A stretch of DNA of 64,000 nt from Streptomyces pacificus (GTDB taxonomy: Bacteria > Actinomycetota > Actinomycetes > Streptomycetales > Streptomycetaceae), in the NCBI RefSeq assembly GCF_011766325.1, contig NZ_BLLG01000010.1:186001-250000 (forward strand), given 5' to 3'. Numbering within the stretch: position 1 is the stretch's first letter; each line of letters begins with the position of its first letter. Below, piece after piece: positions 1 through 8,536 of the stretch. The notes below the pieces were generated by a model, which made no database searches, was not told the origin of the DNA, and saw only the letters and a program-made list of their open reading frames with translations. Both the position numbers and the translations under genes were made by a program.

Positions 1-1810
1 CGGTGGCCCAGGCCGGGTGGTGGGAGCCGAACCTGCGGCGGCCGATCTCCAGGACCTTGTCGCGGACCAGCTCGCAGGAGTTCTTCACCGCGCCGCCGGT
101 GACGTACGTCTGGCGGGAGGCGGAGGTGGATCCGGCGGAGCCGACCCGGGTGTCGGCCGGGTGGATGCTCACCCGGGTGACGCCCAGCTCGGTGCGGGCG
201 ATCTGGGCGTGGACGGTGACACCGCCCTGGCCGACCTCCGCCATCGCGGTGTGCACGGTGGCGACCGGCTCGCCGCCGACGACCTCCATGCGGACCCTGG
301 CCGTCGAGTAGTCGTCGAACCCCTCGGAGAAGCCGACGTTCTTGATGCCGACGGCGTAGCCGACGCCGCGGACGACGCCCTCGCCGTGGGTGGTGTTGGA
401 CAGTCCGCCGGGCAGGGCGCGCACATCGGCCTCGCCGCCCGCGGTCTCCCACTGGCGCTCCGGCGGCAGCGGGCGGGCCTTGACGCGGCGCAGGAGTTCC
501 GCGACCGGCGCCGGGGAGTCCACCGGCTGCCCTGTGGGCATGATCGTGCCCTGCTCCATGGCGTTGAGCTGCCGGAACTCCACCGGGTCCATCCCCAGCT
601 CCGCCGCGAGCCTGTCCATCTGGGCCTCGTAGGCGAAGCACGCCTGCACCGCGCCGAAGCCGCGCATCGCGCCGCAGGGCGGGTTGTTGGTGTACAGGGC
701 GACGGCCTCGATGTCGACGTCGTCGACGGCGTACGGGCCGACCGACAGCGAGGAGGCGTTGCCGACGACCGCGGGGGAAGCCGACGCGTAGGCGCCGCCG
801 TCCAGCACGATCCGGCACTTCAGATGGGTGAGCTTGCCGTCCCTGGTGGCGCCGTGCTCGTAGGACAGCTTCGCCGGGTGCCGGTGCACATGGCCGAAGA
901 AGGACTCGAAGCGGTTGTAGACCATCTTCACGGGCCTGCCGGTGCGCAGCGCGAGGAGGCAGGCGTGGATCTGCATGGAGATGTCCTCGCGGCCGCCGAA
1001 GGCCCCGCCGACGCCGGAGAGCGTCATCCGCACCTTCTCCTCGGGCAGACCGAGGACCGGGGCGATCTGGCGGAGGTCGGAGTGCAGCCACTGGGTGGCG
1101 ACGTACAGGTCGACACCGCCGTCCTCGCCGGGCACGGCGAGCCCGGACTCCGGGCCGAGGAAGGCCTGGTCCTGCATGCCGAAGACGTACTCGCCCTTGA
1201 CGATGACGTCCGCGCGCTCGCGGGCCCGGGCCACGTCGCCGCGGACGATGGGCTGGCGGTGCACGATGTTCGGATGCGGGACGTGGCCGATGTGGTGGTC
1301 GTCGCGGCCCTCGTGGACGAGGACGGCGCCGGGGGCCGTCGCCGACGCCTCGTCGGTGATCAGCGGCAGCTCCGCGTAGTCGATCCTGATCTTGGCGGCG
1401 GCGCGGCGGGCGGTCTCCGGGTGGTCGGCGGCGACCAGGGCCACCGGCTCGCCGTGGTGGCGTACCTTCCGGTGCGCGAGGACGGGCGTGTCCTGGATCT
1501 CCAGTCCGTAGTTCCTCGTGTCCGTCGGCAGGTCGTCGTAGGTGAGGACCGCGTGGACGCCGGGCACGGCCAGCGCCTCGGAGATGTCGATGGAGCGGAT
1601 CTCGGCGTGGGCGACGGTGGAGCGCAGCGTCTGGCCCCACAGCATGTCCTCGTGCCACATGTCCGAGGAGTAGGCGAACTCGCCGGTGACCTTGAGGGTG
1701 CCGTCGGGGCGGAGGGTGGACTCGCCGATGCCGCCCCTGGACTGCGAACCCTGGGTGACCTTGGTGGGGGTGCCGGCCGGGACGGCGTCGGCCCGGGTGT
1801 CGGGTGCCAT
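1..1810 (-). CDS. Xanthine dehydrogenase-type molybdopterin-binding subunit, 3' end outside window
   Basis: Large catalytic subunit of a xanthine dehydrogenase/aldehyde oxidase-family enzyme, which hydroxylates purines or related heterocycles at a molybdenum centre. The visible 603 codons start at ATG 1810 and run off the left edge. The N-terminal hammerhead (ald_Xan_dh_C) domain lies near residues 25-130, followed by the Mo-cofactor domain with the hallmark GGAFGGRED loop and a later PCGAMRGFGAVQA segment. The gene begins 4 nt after the stop of the 2Fe-2S subunit gene, so the three subunits are one operon (FAD, FeS, Mo). A PucR regulator is divergent, which fits purine catabolism. Substrate is inferred from that context; an aldehyde or other heterocycle dehydrogenase cannot be excluded. 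Confidence 0.93.
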   Translation of the reverse strand, partial: MAPDTRADAVPAGTPTKVTQGSQSRGGIGESTLRPDGTLKVTGEFAYSSDMWHEDMLWGQTLRSTVAHAEIRSIDISEALAVPGVHAVLTYDDLPTDTRNYGLEIQDTPVLAHRKVRHHGEPVALVAADHPETARRAAAKIRIDYAELPLITDEASATAPGAVLVHEGRDDHHIGHVPHPNIVHRQPIVRGDVARARERADVIVKGEYVFGMQDQAFLGPESGLAVPGEDGGVDLYVATQWLHSDLRQIAPVLGLPEEKVRMTLSGVGGAFGGREDISMQIHACLLALRTGRPVKMVYNRFESFFGHVHRHPAKLSYEHGATRDGKLTHLKCRIVLDGGAYASASPAVVGNASSLSVGPYAVDDVDIEAVALYTNNPPCGAMRGFGAVQACFAYEAQMDRLAAELGMDPVEFRQLNAMEQGTIMPTGQPVDSPAPVAELLRRVKARPLPPERQWETAGGEADVRALPGGLSNTTHGEGVVRGVGYAVGIKNVGFSEGFDDYSTARVRMEVVGGEPVATVHTAMAEVGQGGVTVHAQIARTELGVTRVSIHPADTRVGSAGSTSASRQTYVTGGAVKNSCELVRDKVLEIGRRRFGSHHPAWAT

Positions 1811-1814
1811 GGTG

Positions 1815-2441
1815 TCAGACCGCCTCTCCCTGGCGGGCGGCCGCCAGGCGGACCGCGTCGAGGATCTTCTCGTAGCCGGTGCAGCGGCACAGGTTGCCGG
1901 AGAGCGCCTCACGGATGTCCGCGTCGGACGGAGAGGCGTTGCGCTCCAGCAGTTCGTCGGCGGCGACCAGCAGGCCCGGGGTGCAGAAGCCGCACTGCAC
2001 GGCGCCGGCGTCGATGAACGCCTGCTGGACTGGTGACAGTTCGGCGCCCTCGCCGGTCTGCGAGTCCGTTCCGCCGGCGCTCCACCGCCGGGCCTCCTGC
2101 AGCGGCGTGCCGCAGGCGCCCGTGGCGCATCCGCCGTGTCCGTGCTCGGCGCGCTGCCGTCCCCCGTGTCCGTGCTCGGCGCGCTGCCGGGCGAAGTCCG
2201 CAAGGCCCTCGACGGTGACCACGTCTCGGCCCTCGACCTGCCCGGCCGCCACCAGGCAGGAGCACACCGGGACGCCGTCGAGGCGGACCGTGCAGGAACC
2301 GCACTCGCCCTGCTCGCAGGCGTTCTTGGAACCGGGCAGCCCCAGGCGCTCGCGGAGCACGTAGAGGAGGCTCTCGCCCTCCCAGACGTCGTCGGCTTGC
2401 TGCTGACGGCCGTTGACCGTGAAGTTCACCCGCATGGTCAT
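1815..2441 (-). CDS. Xanthine dehydrogenase-type 2Fe-2S subunit
   Basis: Small iron-sulfur subunit (208 aa) that passes electrons from the molybdenum centre to the FAD subunit. The plant-ferredoxin-like N-terminal cluster has C42, C47, C50 and C62 (ACEQGECGSC then CSC). The C-terminal helical domain carries CGFC and CRC for the second cluster. Between the domains, residues about 84-115 form an unusual insertion in which RQRAEHGHGG occurs twice in tandem, followed by GGCATGACG with two additional cysteines. ATG 2441 overlaps the stop of the FAD subunit gene by 4 bp (ATGA), so translation is probably coupled. The family assignment is firm; the role of the His/Cys-rich insertion is unknown. Confidence 0.95.
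   Translation of the reverse strand: MTMRVNFTVNGRQQQADDVWEGESLLYVLRERLGLPGSKNACEQGECGSCTVRLDGVPVCSCLVAAGQVEGRDVVTVEGLADFARQRAEHGHGGRQRAEHGHGGCATGACGTPLQEARRWSAGGTDSQTGEGAELSPVQQAFIDAGAVQCGFCTPGLLVAADELLERNASPSDADIREALSGNLCRCTGYEKILDAVRLAAARQGEAV
2131..2190. repeat. 30-bp in-frame tandem duplication inside the FeS subunit gene
   Basis: Two adjacent 30-bp copies (2131-2160 and 2161-2190) agree at 28 of 30 positions and encode two copies of RQRAEHGHGG on the minus strand. The period is a multiple of three, so the reading frame is kept. Confidence 0.9.
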
Positions 2442-3328
2442 GCAGCTCCCTCAAGTGTGCGGCCGCTTCGGCGGTACTGCTCCCAGGTCCAGCCGAGCGT
2501 GCGCCGGGCCATGATGCCGACCGCGTGCCTGCGGTACCGCGCGGTGCCCCGGACGTCGTCGATCGGGTTGCAGGCGCCGGAGGCGAGCTCCGCGAACCGC
2601 TTGGCGACCGAGGGGGTGATGGCCCCGCCGCTGTCCCAGCAGCCGCCCTCCTCTAGCGCGGCGCTGAGGAACTCCTCGGCCGCCTCGGCGCGCACCGGGG
2701 TGGGCGCCGCGGAGCCGATGCCGGTGCGCACCGTGCGGGTCCCGGGGTGCAGCGCGATACCGAAGGCGCACACGGCGATGACCATGGCGTTGCGGGTGCC
2801 GACCTTCGCGTACTGCTGGGGTCCGTCCGCCTTCTTGACGTGGACGGCCCTGATGAGCTCGTCCGGGGCGAGCGCGTTGCGCTTCACACCGGTGTAGAAC
2901 GCGTCGATCGGGATGAGCCTGCTCCCCCGCACCGACTCCGCCTCGACCTCGGCGCCGGCGGCCAGCAGGGCCGGGTGGGCGTCACCGGCGGGGGACGCGG
3001 TGCCCAGGTTGCCGCCCACGCCGCCGCGGTTGCGGATCTGCGGTGAGGCGACGGTGTGGGAGGCGAGCGCCAGACCGGGCAGCTCGGTCCGGAGGTCTTC
3101 CATGATCCGCGTGTACGGGACGGAGGCGCCGAGCCGGACGCTTTCCCCGCCCACTTCCCACTCGCTCAGCTCGGTGATGCGGTTCAGGTCCAGGAGGTGC
3201 TCCGGCCGCCGATGGTCGAAGTTGATCTCGACCATGATGTCGGTGCCACCCGCGATGGGCACAGCGGCGGGGTGCTCGGCCTTCGCGGCGAGCGCCTCCT
3301 CCCAGCTGGCGGGGCGAAGGAAGTCCAT
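2438..3328 (-). CDS. Xanthine dehydrogenase-type FAD-binding subunit
   Basis: FAD subunit (296 aa) of the molybdoenzyme. It accepts electrons from the 2Fe-2S subunit and passes them to NAD or another acceptor. The N-terminus MDFLRPASWEEALA and AGGTDIMVEI match the FAD_binding_5 start, and RNRGGVGGNLGTASPAGD is the typical FAD-binding stretch near residues 100-120. The C-terminal CO_deh_flav_C region follows. It is the first gene of the operon, and its start faces the PucR-family gene across about 290 bp that should hold both promoters. Confidence 0.94.
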   Translation of the reverse strand: MDFLRPASWEEALAAKAEHPAAVPIAGGTDIMVEINFDHRRPEHLLDLNRITELSEWEVGGESVRLGASVPYTRIMEDLRTELPGLALASHTVASPQIRNRGGVGGNLGTASPAGDAHPALLAAGAEVEAESVRGSRLIPIDAFYTGVKRNALAPDELIRAVHVKKADGPQQYAKVGTRNAMVIAVCAFGIALHPGTRTVRTGIGSAAPTPVRAEAAEEFLSAALEEGGCWDSGGAITPSVAKRFAELASGACNPIDDVRGTARYRRHAVGIMARRTLGWTWEQYRRSGRTLEGAA

Positions 3329-3614
3329 GGCGGCTCTCTTCTCCGTGAGATAGGTCGTTCACTGGGGCCCGGGAACGGCCGGCCCTGGCGGGATGTACAT
3401 GTCCTGTTAACGCGGTGCGGCCCAGTACACAAGGACCGCCCCGCCGGGTGCAGTCACCGAAACCATGAAGGAGTTGGCTGGCCTCCACCCTCGTCTTGTA
3501 GATTCGAACGAAAGGCGGAGGCCGTTGACCCGTCCGTTTTCGTCTCATGACCCCGGCCCCCTCCCCTTCTCACCACAGCCCAACGGCACGACACGACAGA
3601 TCGGCGGCGACGAG

Positions 3615-5495
3615 ATGCGGCTGCGCGCACTGCTGGAGACCGAGGCGCTGGGACTGCGGCTGCTCGGCGGCGACGACGAGCTGGACCGCACCGTCCGCGG
3701 CGTGATGACCACCGACCTGCGCGACCCGAGCCGCTACCTCTCGGGCGGTGAACTCGTGCTCACCGGGCTCGCCTGGCGGCACGGCGCCGACGATTCCGAG
3801 CCGTTCGTGCGGATTCTCGCCGGCGCGGGGGTCGTCGGACTGGCAGCGGGCGAGGCGGAGCTCGCCGGCATCCCGGACGACCTGGTCCTGGCCTGCGAGC
3901 GGCACCGGCTGCCGCTCTTCGCCGTGGACGAGGACGTCGCGTTCGCGACCATCACCGAGCATGTGGTACGCCAGGTGTCGGGAGAGCGGGCCGGTGACCT
4001 GGCCGCCGTGGTCGAACGCCACCGCCGGCTGATGACCTCGGGGCCCACGGGCGGCGGCCCCGAGGTGGTCCTCGACCTCCTCGGCTCCGACCTGGACCTC
4101 CGCGCCTGGGTCCTGTCCCCGACCGGGCGCCCGGTCGCGGGCGCCGGTGAACCGCTGCCGTCGGGGACCGGCGCCGCACTGGCCGCCGAGCATCTGGCCG
4201 CGACCCGCACGGGACGGCGCGGACCGCACCGCGCGACCGTCGGCGGCACCACGTATTCGCTGTTCCCGATCCGGAACACGGGCCGGGCCCCCGCTCCGGC
4301 CTCCCGGGACGTCCGGGAGAGCGTGCTGTCCGACTGGCTGCTGGCCGTGGAGGCCGACGCCTCCGACTGGCCCGCCGCCCGGCTCGACCTGCTGCAGGGC
4401 GTCACCCAGCTGATCGCCGTCGAACGGGACCGGCGGGACGCGGCCCGCACGGTGCGGCGCCGCCTCGCCCAGGAGGTCCTGGAACTCGTCCAGACCGGCG
4501 CCCCGCCCGCCGAGATCGCCGCCAGGCTGAGAGTCGCCGCCCCCGTACTGCTGCCGGGCCTCGGCACGGCGCCGCACTGGCAGGTCGTCGTGGCCCGCAT
4601 CGACTGGGACGCACAGGGCGGCGGCTCCCCCGTGGAGGCCGGCCCGGCAGCCCAGTCGCTCCTGGAGGAGATCCTCGCGGACCCGGCGGACCCGGCCTCC
4701 GAGACCGCGGAGCGGATCGCCGTCGCCCACACCGGCACGGAGGCCGTGGCGCTCGTCCCGCTCCCGGCGGCCGGGACCGCCGGGGGGGCGCGGGCCGGCA
4801 CGGCAGACGGCGAGGGGGGAGCCGGCGAGCCTGCACACGACGGCGGGGCACGCGACGGCGGGGGAGACAGTGGGGAGACAAGCAGTGGGGAGGGAGAGGC
4901 GGGAACGGGAGAAAGCGGGAAGGGGGAGAGTGGGAAGAGCGGGGAGCAAGACGGCGGGGAGTCAGGCGCCGCTGAGGCGGAGCGCGGCATGGACCGGACC
5001 GCACTGCACGCGGACGCCCTGCTCGCCACGGTCCGCGAGACGCTCTCCGCCGGGCTCGCCGACGACGGCCGCCTCACGCTCGGCGTCAGCGCCGCCGTCC
5101 ACTCGGCTGAAGGGCTGCGCGGCGCCCTGGAGGAGGCCCGGCACGCCCGCCGCGTCGCGGCCGCCCGGCCGGGCCGGGTGTGCGCGGCCGGCCACCACGA
5201 GCTGGCGTCACACGTCCTGCTGCTGCCGTTCGTCCCCGACGACGTACGCAGGGCGTTCACGGCCAGGCTCCTCGACCCCCTGCGCGACTACGACCGCCGC
5301 CACCGCGCCGAGCTGGTCGAGACACTCGAGGCGTTCCTGGACTGCGACGGTTCCTGGACACGCTGCGCGAACCGGCTCCATCTGCATGTGAACACGCTGC
5401 GCTACCGGGTGGGGCGGATCGAGCAGTTGACGGGCCGGGACCTGTCGCGACTGGAGGACAAGCTGGACTTCTTCCTCGCCCTGCGGATGAGCTGA
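3615..5495 (+). CDS. PucR-family transcriptional regulator
   Basis: Regulator of the type that controls purine or allantoin catabolism. The N-terminal PucR_N domain starts at MRLRALLETEALGLRLL and continues with the TTDLRDPSRYLSGGELVLTG region. A CdaR/GGDEF-like central part follows. The C-terminal HTH_30 domain reads ETLEAFLDCDGSWTRCANRL then HLHVNTLRYRVGRIEQLTGR. I chose ATG 3615 because the PucR_N domain begins there; an upstream start at 3465 would add 50 residues without family character. Residues about 390-455 form a Gly/Glu/Ser-rich linker with GESGKGESGKSGE, which is probably disordered. The gene is divergent from the dehydrogenase operon, which is its likely target (inference). Confidence 0.92.
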   Translation: MRLRALLETEALGLRLLGGDDELDRTVRGVMTTDLRDPSRYLSGGELVLTGLAWRHGADDSEPFVRILAGAGVVGLAAGEAELAGIPDDLVLACERHRLPLFAVDEDVAFATITEHVVRQVSGERAGDLAAVVERHRRLMTSGPTGGGPEVVLDLLGSDLDLRAWVLSPTGRPVAGAGEPLPSGTGAALAAEHLAATRTGRRGPHRATVGGTTYSLFPIRNTGRAPAPASRDVRESVLSDWLLAVEADASDWPAARLDLLQGVTQLIAVERDRRDAARTVRRRLAQEVLELVQTGAPPAEIAARLRVAAPVLLPGLGTAPHWQVVVARIDWDAQGGGSPVEAGPAAQSLLEEILADPADPASETAERIAVAHTGTEAVALVPLPAAGTAGGARAGTADGEGGAGEPAHDGGARDGGGDSGETSSGEGEAGTGESGKGESGKSGEQDGGESGAAEAERGMDRTALHADALLATVRETLSAGLADDGRLTLGVSAAVHSAEGLRGALEEARHARRVAAARPGRVCAAGHHELASHVLLLPFVPDDVRRAFTARLLDPLRDYDRRHRAELVETLEAFLDCDGSWTRCANRLHLHVNTLRYRVGRIEQLTGRDLSRLEDKLDFFLALRMS

Positions 5496-6018
5496 GGCAG
5501 CCCCGGGGGCCCATGCGGCGGGGCGGTCGGGGCCACCGGAGGTGGTCGGCGGAGGTGGTCGGCGGAGGTGGTCGGCGGAGGTGGTCGGCGGAGGTGGTCG
5601 GCGGAGGTGGTCGGCGGAGGTGGTCGGGGTGACCGGACGGGGGCACCGGGGCCGTCCGGCGGAAGCAGCCGACACCGGCGAGGACACGGGACCGTCCGGC
5701 AAAGGCAGCCGGGGTCACCGCGCGGAAGGGCCGGCGCCGCCCGGCGGAGACACCCGTTACCGCAGACGAACCCGGTTCCGCGAGGGAATTGACTACGTGC
5801 CCCCGCGCGGCGAGTCCCCGTCAAGCGACGTACATGCGTTCACCCGATTCGCTGCGGCGCGATCCCGAAGCCCGTATCGCACCGGAATTGCACGGCCTTC
5901 ACCGATCCCGCACCCGGCGATTGTGAATTGATTCACCAGACCCCTTGGCCAGGCGACCCGATCCGTGCTCTCATTCCGTCTGACTCAACAGCACAATGGC
6001 GCGCTTGGGGAGGGCAAT
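5496..6018. other. Intergenic region with tandem array
   Basis: No gene is supported here. The left part holds the 13-bp array at 5538-5628. The rest (about 5790-6000) is visibly less GC-rich than its surroundings and probably carries the promoter of the gene starting at 6019. The ORFs crossing the array arise because a 13-bp period opens all frames. Confidence 0.6.
5538..5628. repeat. Tandem array, 7 x 13 bp
   Basis: Seven head-to-tail copies of GGAGGTGGTCGGC run without gaps from 5538; the last copy ends in G instead of C. The array lies 43 bp after the PucR-family stop codon and is non-coding because 13 is not a multiple of three. Confidence 0.95.
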
Positions 6019-6798
6019 GTGGCGTATACCGCCATGTCTGGTTCCGGAGCCACAGCAGGTGACGATCCACTCCAGACCGCGGTATGGCGGCTGCGCTCGC
6101 GCGGCTGTTGGACGGACGCGGCAGCCCTGCTCGCTCCCCACGCGGCATCCGCCGCGCTGACCCTGCAACGCGCGTCGCTCCTCGTGGAGCGCTGCCTGTT
6201 CACCGGGTCCGGCTGGGCGGACGCGGAGGACGCCCTGCGCACTGCGGAGGCCGCGGCACGCGACGACGGAGAGCGCGGCTCCGCCGCCTGCGAGCGCGGT
6301 CAACTCGCCTACGCCTGCACCGTGCTGGGCGTCCGCGACCGGGCCGACGAGGCCCGCGCCGCCCTCGGCCGGGCGGCGGCGCTGCTCGCCCCGGACGCGG
6401 CGGGCCGACCGCTTCTCGACTTCCGACGGGGCCTGGTCGCCGAGCACCTCGCCGACTCCGCGCAGGCCGCACGAGCGGCGTACCACCGGGCCCACACCGG
6501 TGCCCTCGCCAACGGTGACACGCTGCTGCTGTCCTTCACCTGGCGCCATCTCGCCGCGCTCGCTCTGCGCGACGGCGATCTCGCCGAGGCGCGGCGGGGA
6601 TTCACCGAGTCCCTGCGCATCCGCGAGGAGCTGGGCTACCTGGTCGGAACGGCCCCGGCCCTGGCGGCGCTCGCCGACACCGAGCCGGAGCCGGAGTCCT
6701 CCCGCCTGCGCGCCGAGGCGGCCCGCCTGTTCCGTCTGCTCGGCGGCGTCCCGACCTGGCTCGCGGAGCAGCTTCTCCCGCCGGCCCCCGCGGCGTGA
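6019..6798 (+). CDS. TPR-like helical protein, unknown function
   Basis: 259 aa if started at GTG 6019, which sits 5 nt after GGGGAGGG; an ATG in another context would be weaker. The sequence is almost entirely Ala/Arg/Leu-rich helix pairs with tetratricopeptide-like spacing, for example residues about 130-220 (HLADSAQAARAAYHRAHTGA, then FTWRHLAALALRDGDLAEAR and FTESLRIREELG). No catalytic motif or signal peptide is visible. The fold suggests a protein-interaction role, but I cannot assign a function. It stands alone between the PucR-family gene and the convergent GntR regulator. Confidence 0.8.
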   Translation: MAYTAMSGSGATAGDDPLQTAVWRLRSRGCWTDAAALLAPHAASAALTLQRASLLVERCLFTGSGWADAEDALRTAEAAARDDGERGSAACERGQLAYACTVLGVRDRADEARAALGRAAALLAPDAAGRPLLDFRRGLVAEHLADSAQAARAAYHRAHTGALANGDTLLLSFTWRHLAALALRDGDLAEARRGFTESLRIREELGYLVGTAPALAALADTEPEPESSRLRAEAARLFRLLGGVPTWLAEQLLPPAPAA

Positions 6799-7114
6799 CT
6801 CCGGGCGCAGTACCGGCCGGGCCCTGCGGGGAACGCCGTCAGCCAGGCCGCACAGCGGCTCCGACAGCCCGCACCCGCACCCGCACCCCGACAACCGGGA
6901 TCGCCGCTTGTCCGTCAAGGAGAGGGGCGGCGCGGCGCCCGACGCCGCTCAGCGGCCGGTGCGGCACGGCGCACGATGCCGGATCGGCTTCGCAGCCGGT
7001 CTGCCCGGTCCATTCGGCAACGCGGCGATCGCCGGCCGGACGTTCCGGATGCCGCGACCCGTGACGGGGCGACGGGGCGACGGGGCGACGGGGCGAACGT
7101 CGCCTGACGGGACG
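6799..7114. other. Convergent intergenic region with 8-bp repeats
   Basis: No gene is seen. Four copies of GACGGGGC lie in tandem at 7063-7094, close to the 3' end of the GntR gene. Confidence 0.6.
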
Positions 7115-8386
7115 TCAGCGCATCGCTCCGTTGAAGTGCTTGCGCACCAGGGAGGCCACCACGGACAGGTCCTGCCCCATCAGCGCCTCCAGCAGCGCCG
7201 CATGCTCGGCCGCATCTGCCACCAGCTCCGCCCGACGCGGGGCGGGTGAACGTACGAGAGGCCACTGGGAGCGGCGGTGCAGGTCATCCGCGACGGCGAC
7301 GAGCTGGCCGTTCCCGGCGAGCGAGAGGACGGCACCGTGGAAGGCGCGATCGGACTCCGCGTAGCCCGCCCGGTCGCCGGTCTGGGCAGCGGCCGCGGTC
7401 GCCTCGGCGAGCGGGACGAGTTCGGCCCAGCGCTCGGGTGGGACGGTGCGGGCGAGCCGCAGCATCACCGGCACCTCGATGAGGGCGCGGACCTCGGCCA
7501 GCTCGGCCAGTTCCCGGGCGGTGCGCTCCACGACGCGGAAGCCCCGGTTCGGGACCGTCTCCACCGCCCCTTCGAGAGCGAGCTGCTGCATGGCCTCGCG
7601 GACGGGCGTGGCGGAGACACCGAGCCGTTCGCCGAGCGCGGGCGCGGAGTAGATCTCGCCGGGGCACAGCTCGCCGCTGACGAGAGCGGTCCGAAGCGCG
7701 TCCAGCACCTGGCCGCGCACGGAGTGCCGGCGGACGACCGGGCCGGGTGCCGGGGTTTCGCCGTGGGTGTGCTCGCCCCGCACCCGGGCGGCGAACGCGG
7801 CATCCGCCCTCTCGTCACGCCGGCGCGGGACGGGGCCGTCGGTACCGGACGCCCCCCGGCCCGGACCCTCGCCCCTGCCGCTCCCCCACTCGCCGGAGGA
7901 CGGCCGGTCGCCGGAGGCACGCCCGTCGCGGGCCTGCCCGGGAACCGGAACGGGCCCCTGCCCGGGCGGGGCCCCGGTGGCGGGACTGCGCCGGAGCCCC
8001 GGCGCCGGCCGCCCGGCCAGGACCGGAGCCGGGCGGTGCGAGGAAACCGGTCCCTGCGAGGGCATCCGGCCGGGCGCAGGACCCGGGTGCTCGGCCGGAC
8101 CCGTCTCGGCCGCACCCTGCTCGTACGACCCTGCCGGCCCCTGCTCGTACGACCCGGCCGGCCCCTGCCCCCGTAGCGCGTCCGAACCCGCAAGCGGGCC
8201 GTGGCCCGCACCCGCACCCTGGCCGGGAAGCGCACCGCAGGAAGGAGCGTGCTCCGGCTCCGGGATCCGTACGGCACCCGGGGCGGGACGGGGCGGCCCC
8301 TGCTCCGTCGGCGTCTGCCCGGAAGCACACGCGGACGCGGAAGGCGGCGTTGCCGCGACGCGGACGCGCGCTCTGCCCTGCTCCAC
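7115..8386 (-). CDS. GntR-family regulator (FadR/FCD type) with long disordered N-terminus
   Basis: The C-terminal 220 residues are a complete FadR-type regulator. The winged helix reads VRGQVLDALRTALVSGELCP, then SAPALGERLGVSATPVREAM with ALEGAVETVPNRGFRVV. The FCD ligand-binding bundle contains ESDRAFHGAVLSLAGNGQL and the EHAALLEAL helix. I place the start at GTG 8386, which follows GAGGAGG with a good spacing on the minus strand. That start leaves about 190 residues of Pro/Gly/Ala-rich sequence, including the repeat AGSYEQGP twice, before the DNA-binding domain; most GntR proteins lack this. A shorter start just before the winged helix is possible. Ligand and targets are unknown. Confidence 0.85.
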   Translation of the reverse strand: MEQGRARVRVAATPPSASACASGQTPTEQGPPRPAPGAVRIPEPEHAPSCGALPGQGAGAGHGPLAGSDALRGQGPAGSYEQGPAGSYEQGAAETGPAEHPGPAPGRMPSQGPVSSHRPAPVLAGRPAPGLRRSPATGAPPGQGPVPVPGQARDGRASGDRPSSGEWGSGRGEGPGRGASGTDGPVPRRRDERADAAFAARVRGEHTHGETPAPGPVVRRHSVRGQVLDALRTALVSGELCPGEIYSAPALGERLGVSATPVREAMQQLALEGAVETVPNRGFRVVERTARELAELAEVRALIEVPVMLRLARTVPPERWAELVPLAEATAAAAQTGDRAGYAESDRAFHGAVLSLAGNGQLVAVADDLHRRSQWPLVRSPAPRRAELVADAAEHAALLEALMGQDLSVVASLVRKHFNGAMR

Positions 8387-8489
8387 TCGGGTCCTCCTCA
8401 CACTGTGTTCCGGGCCCGGTCGGCGCTGCACGGGCCCTGCGTGCACGATAGGGGGCCGGGGAGGCAGTTCACACACCGGTCACGTCGGG

Positions 8490-8508
8490 TAAGGTAAGGC
8501 TAACCTGT
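8490..8508 (+). promoter_or_regulatory. Iron-box-like operator (DmdR/IdeR type)
   Basis: TAAGGTAAGGCTAACCTGT matches the DtxR-family iron-box consensus TTAGGTTAGGCTAACCTAA at 15 of 19 positions. It ends 28 bp before the start of the Fe-S reductase gene. Iron-dependent repression is inferred. Confidence 0.7.
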
Positions 8509-8536
8509 TAACGATCGCGATTCGGTGGTCCCCCGT

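Noticed and set aside
17..2017. 666-codon open frame on the plus strand
   Set aside because: It is a shadow of the molybdopterin subunit gene on the minus strand, with Val/Asp/Gly-rich meaningless sequence.
5540..5930. Gly/Arg-rich ORFs downstream of the PucR-family gene
   Set aside because: All three frames are opened by the 13-bp array and translate to simple repeats.
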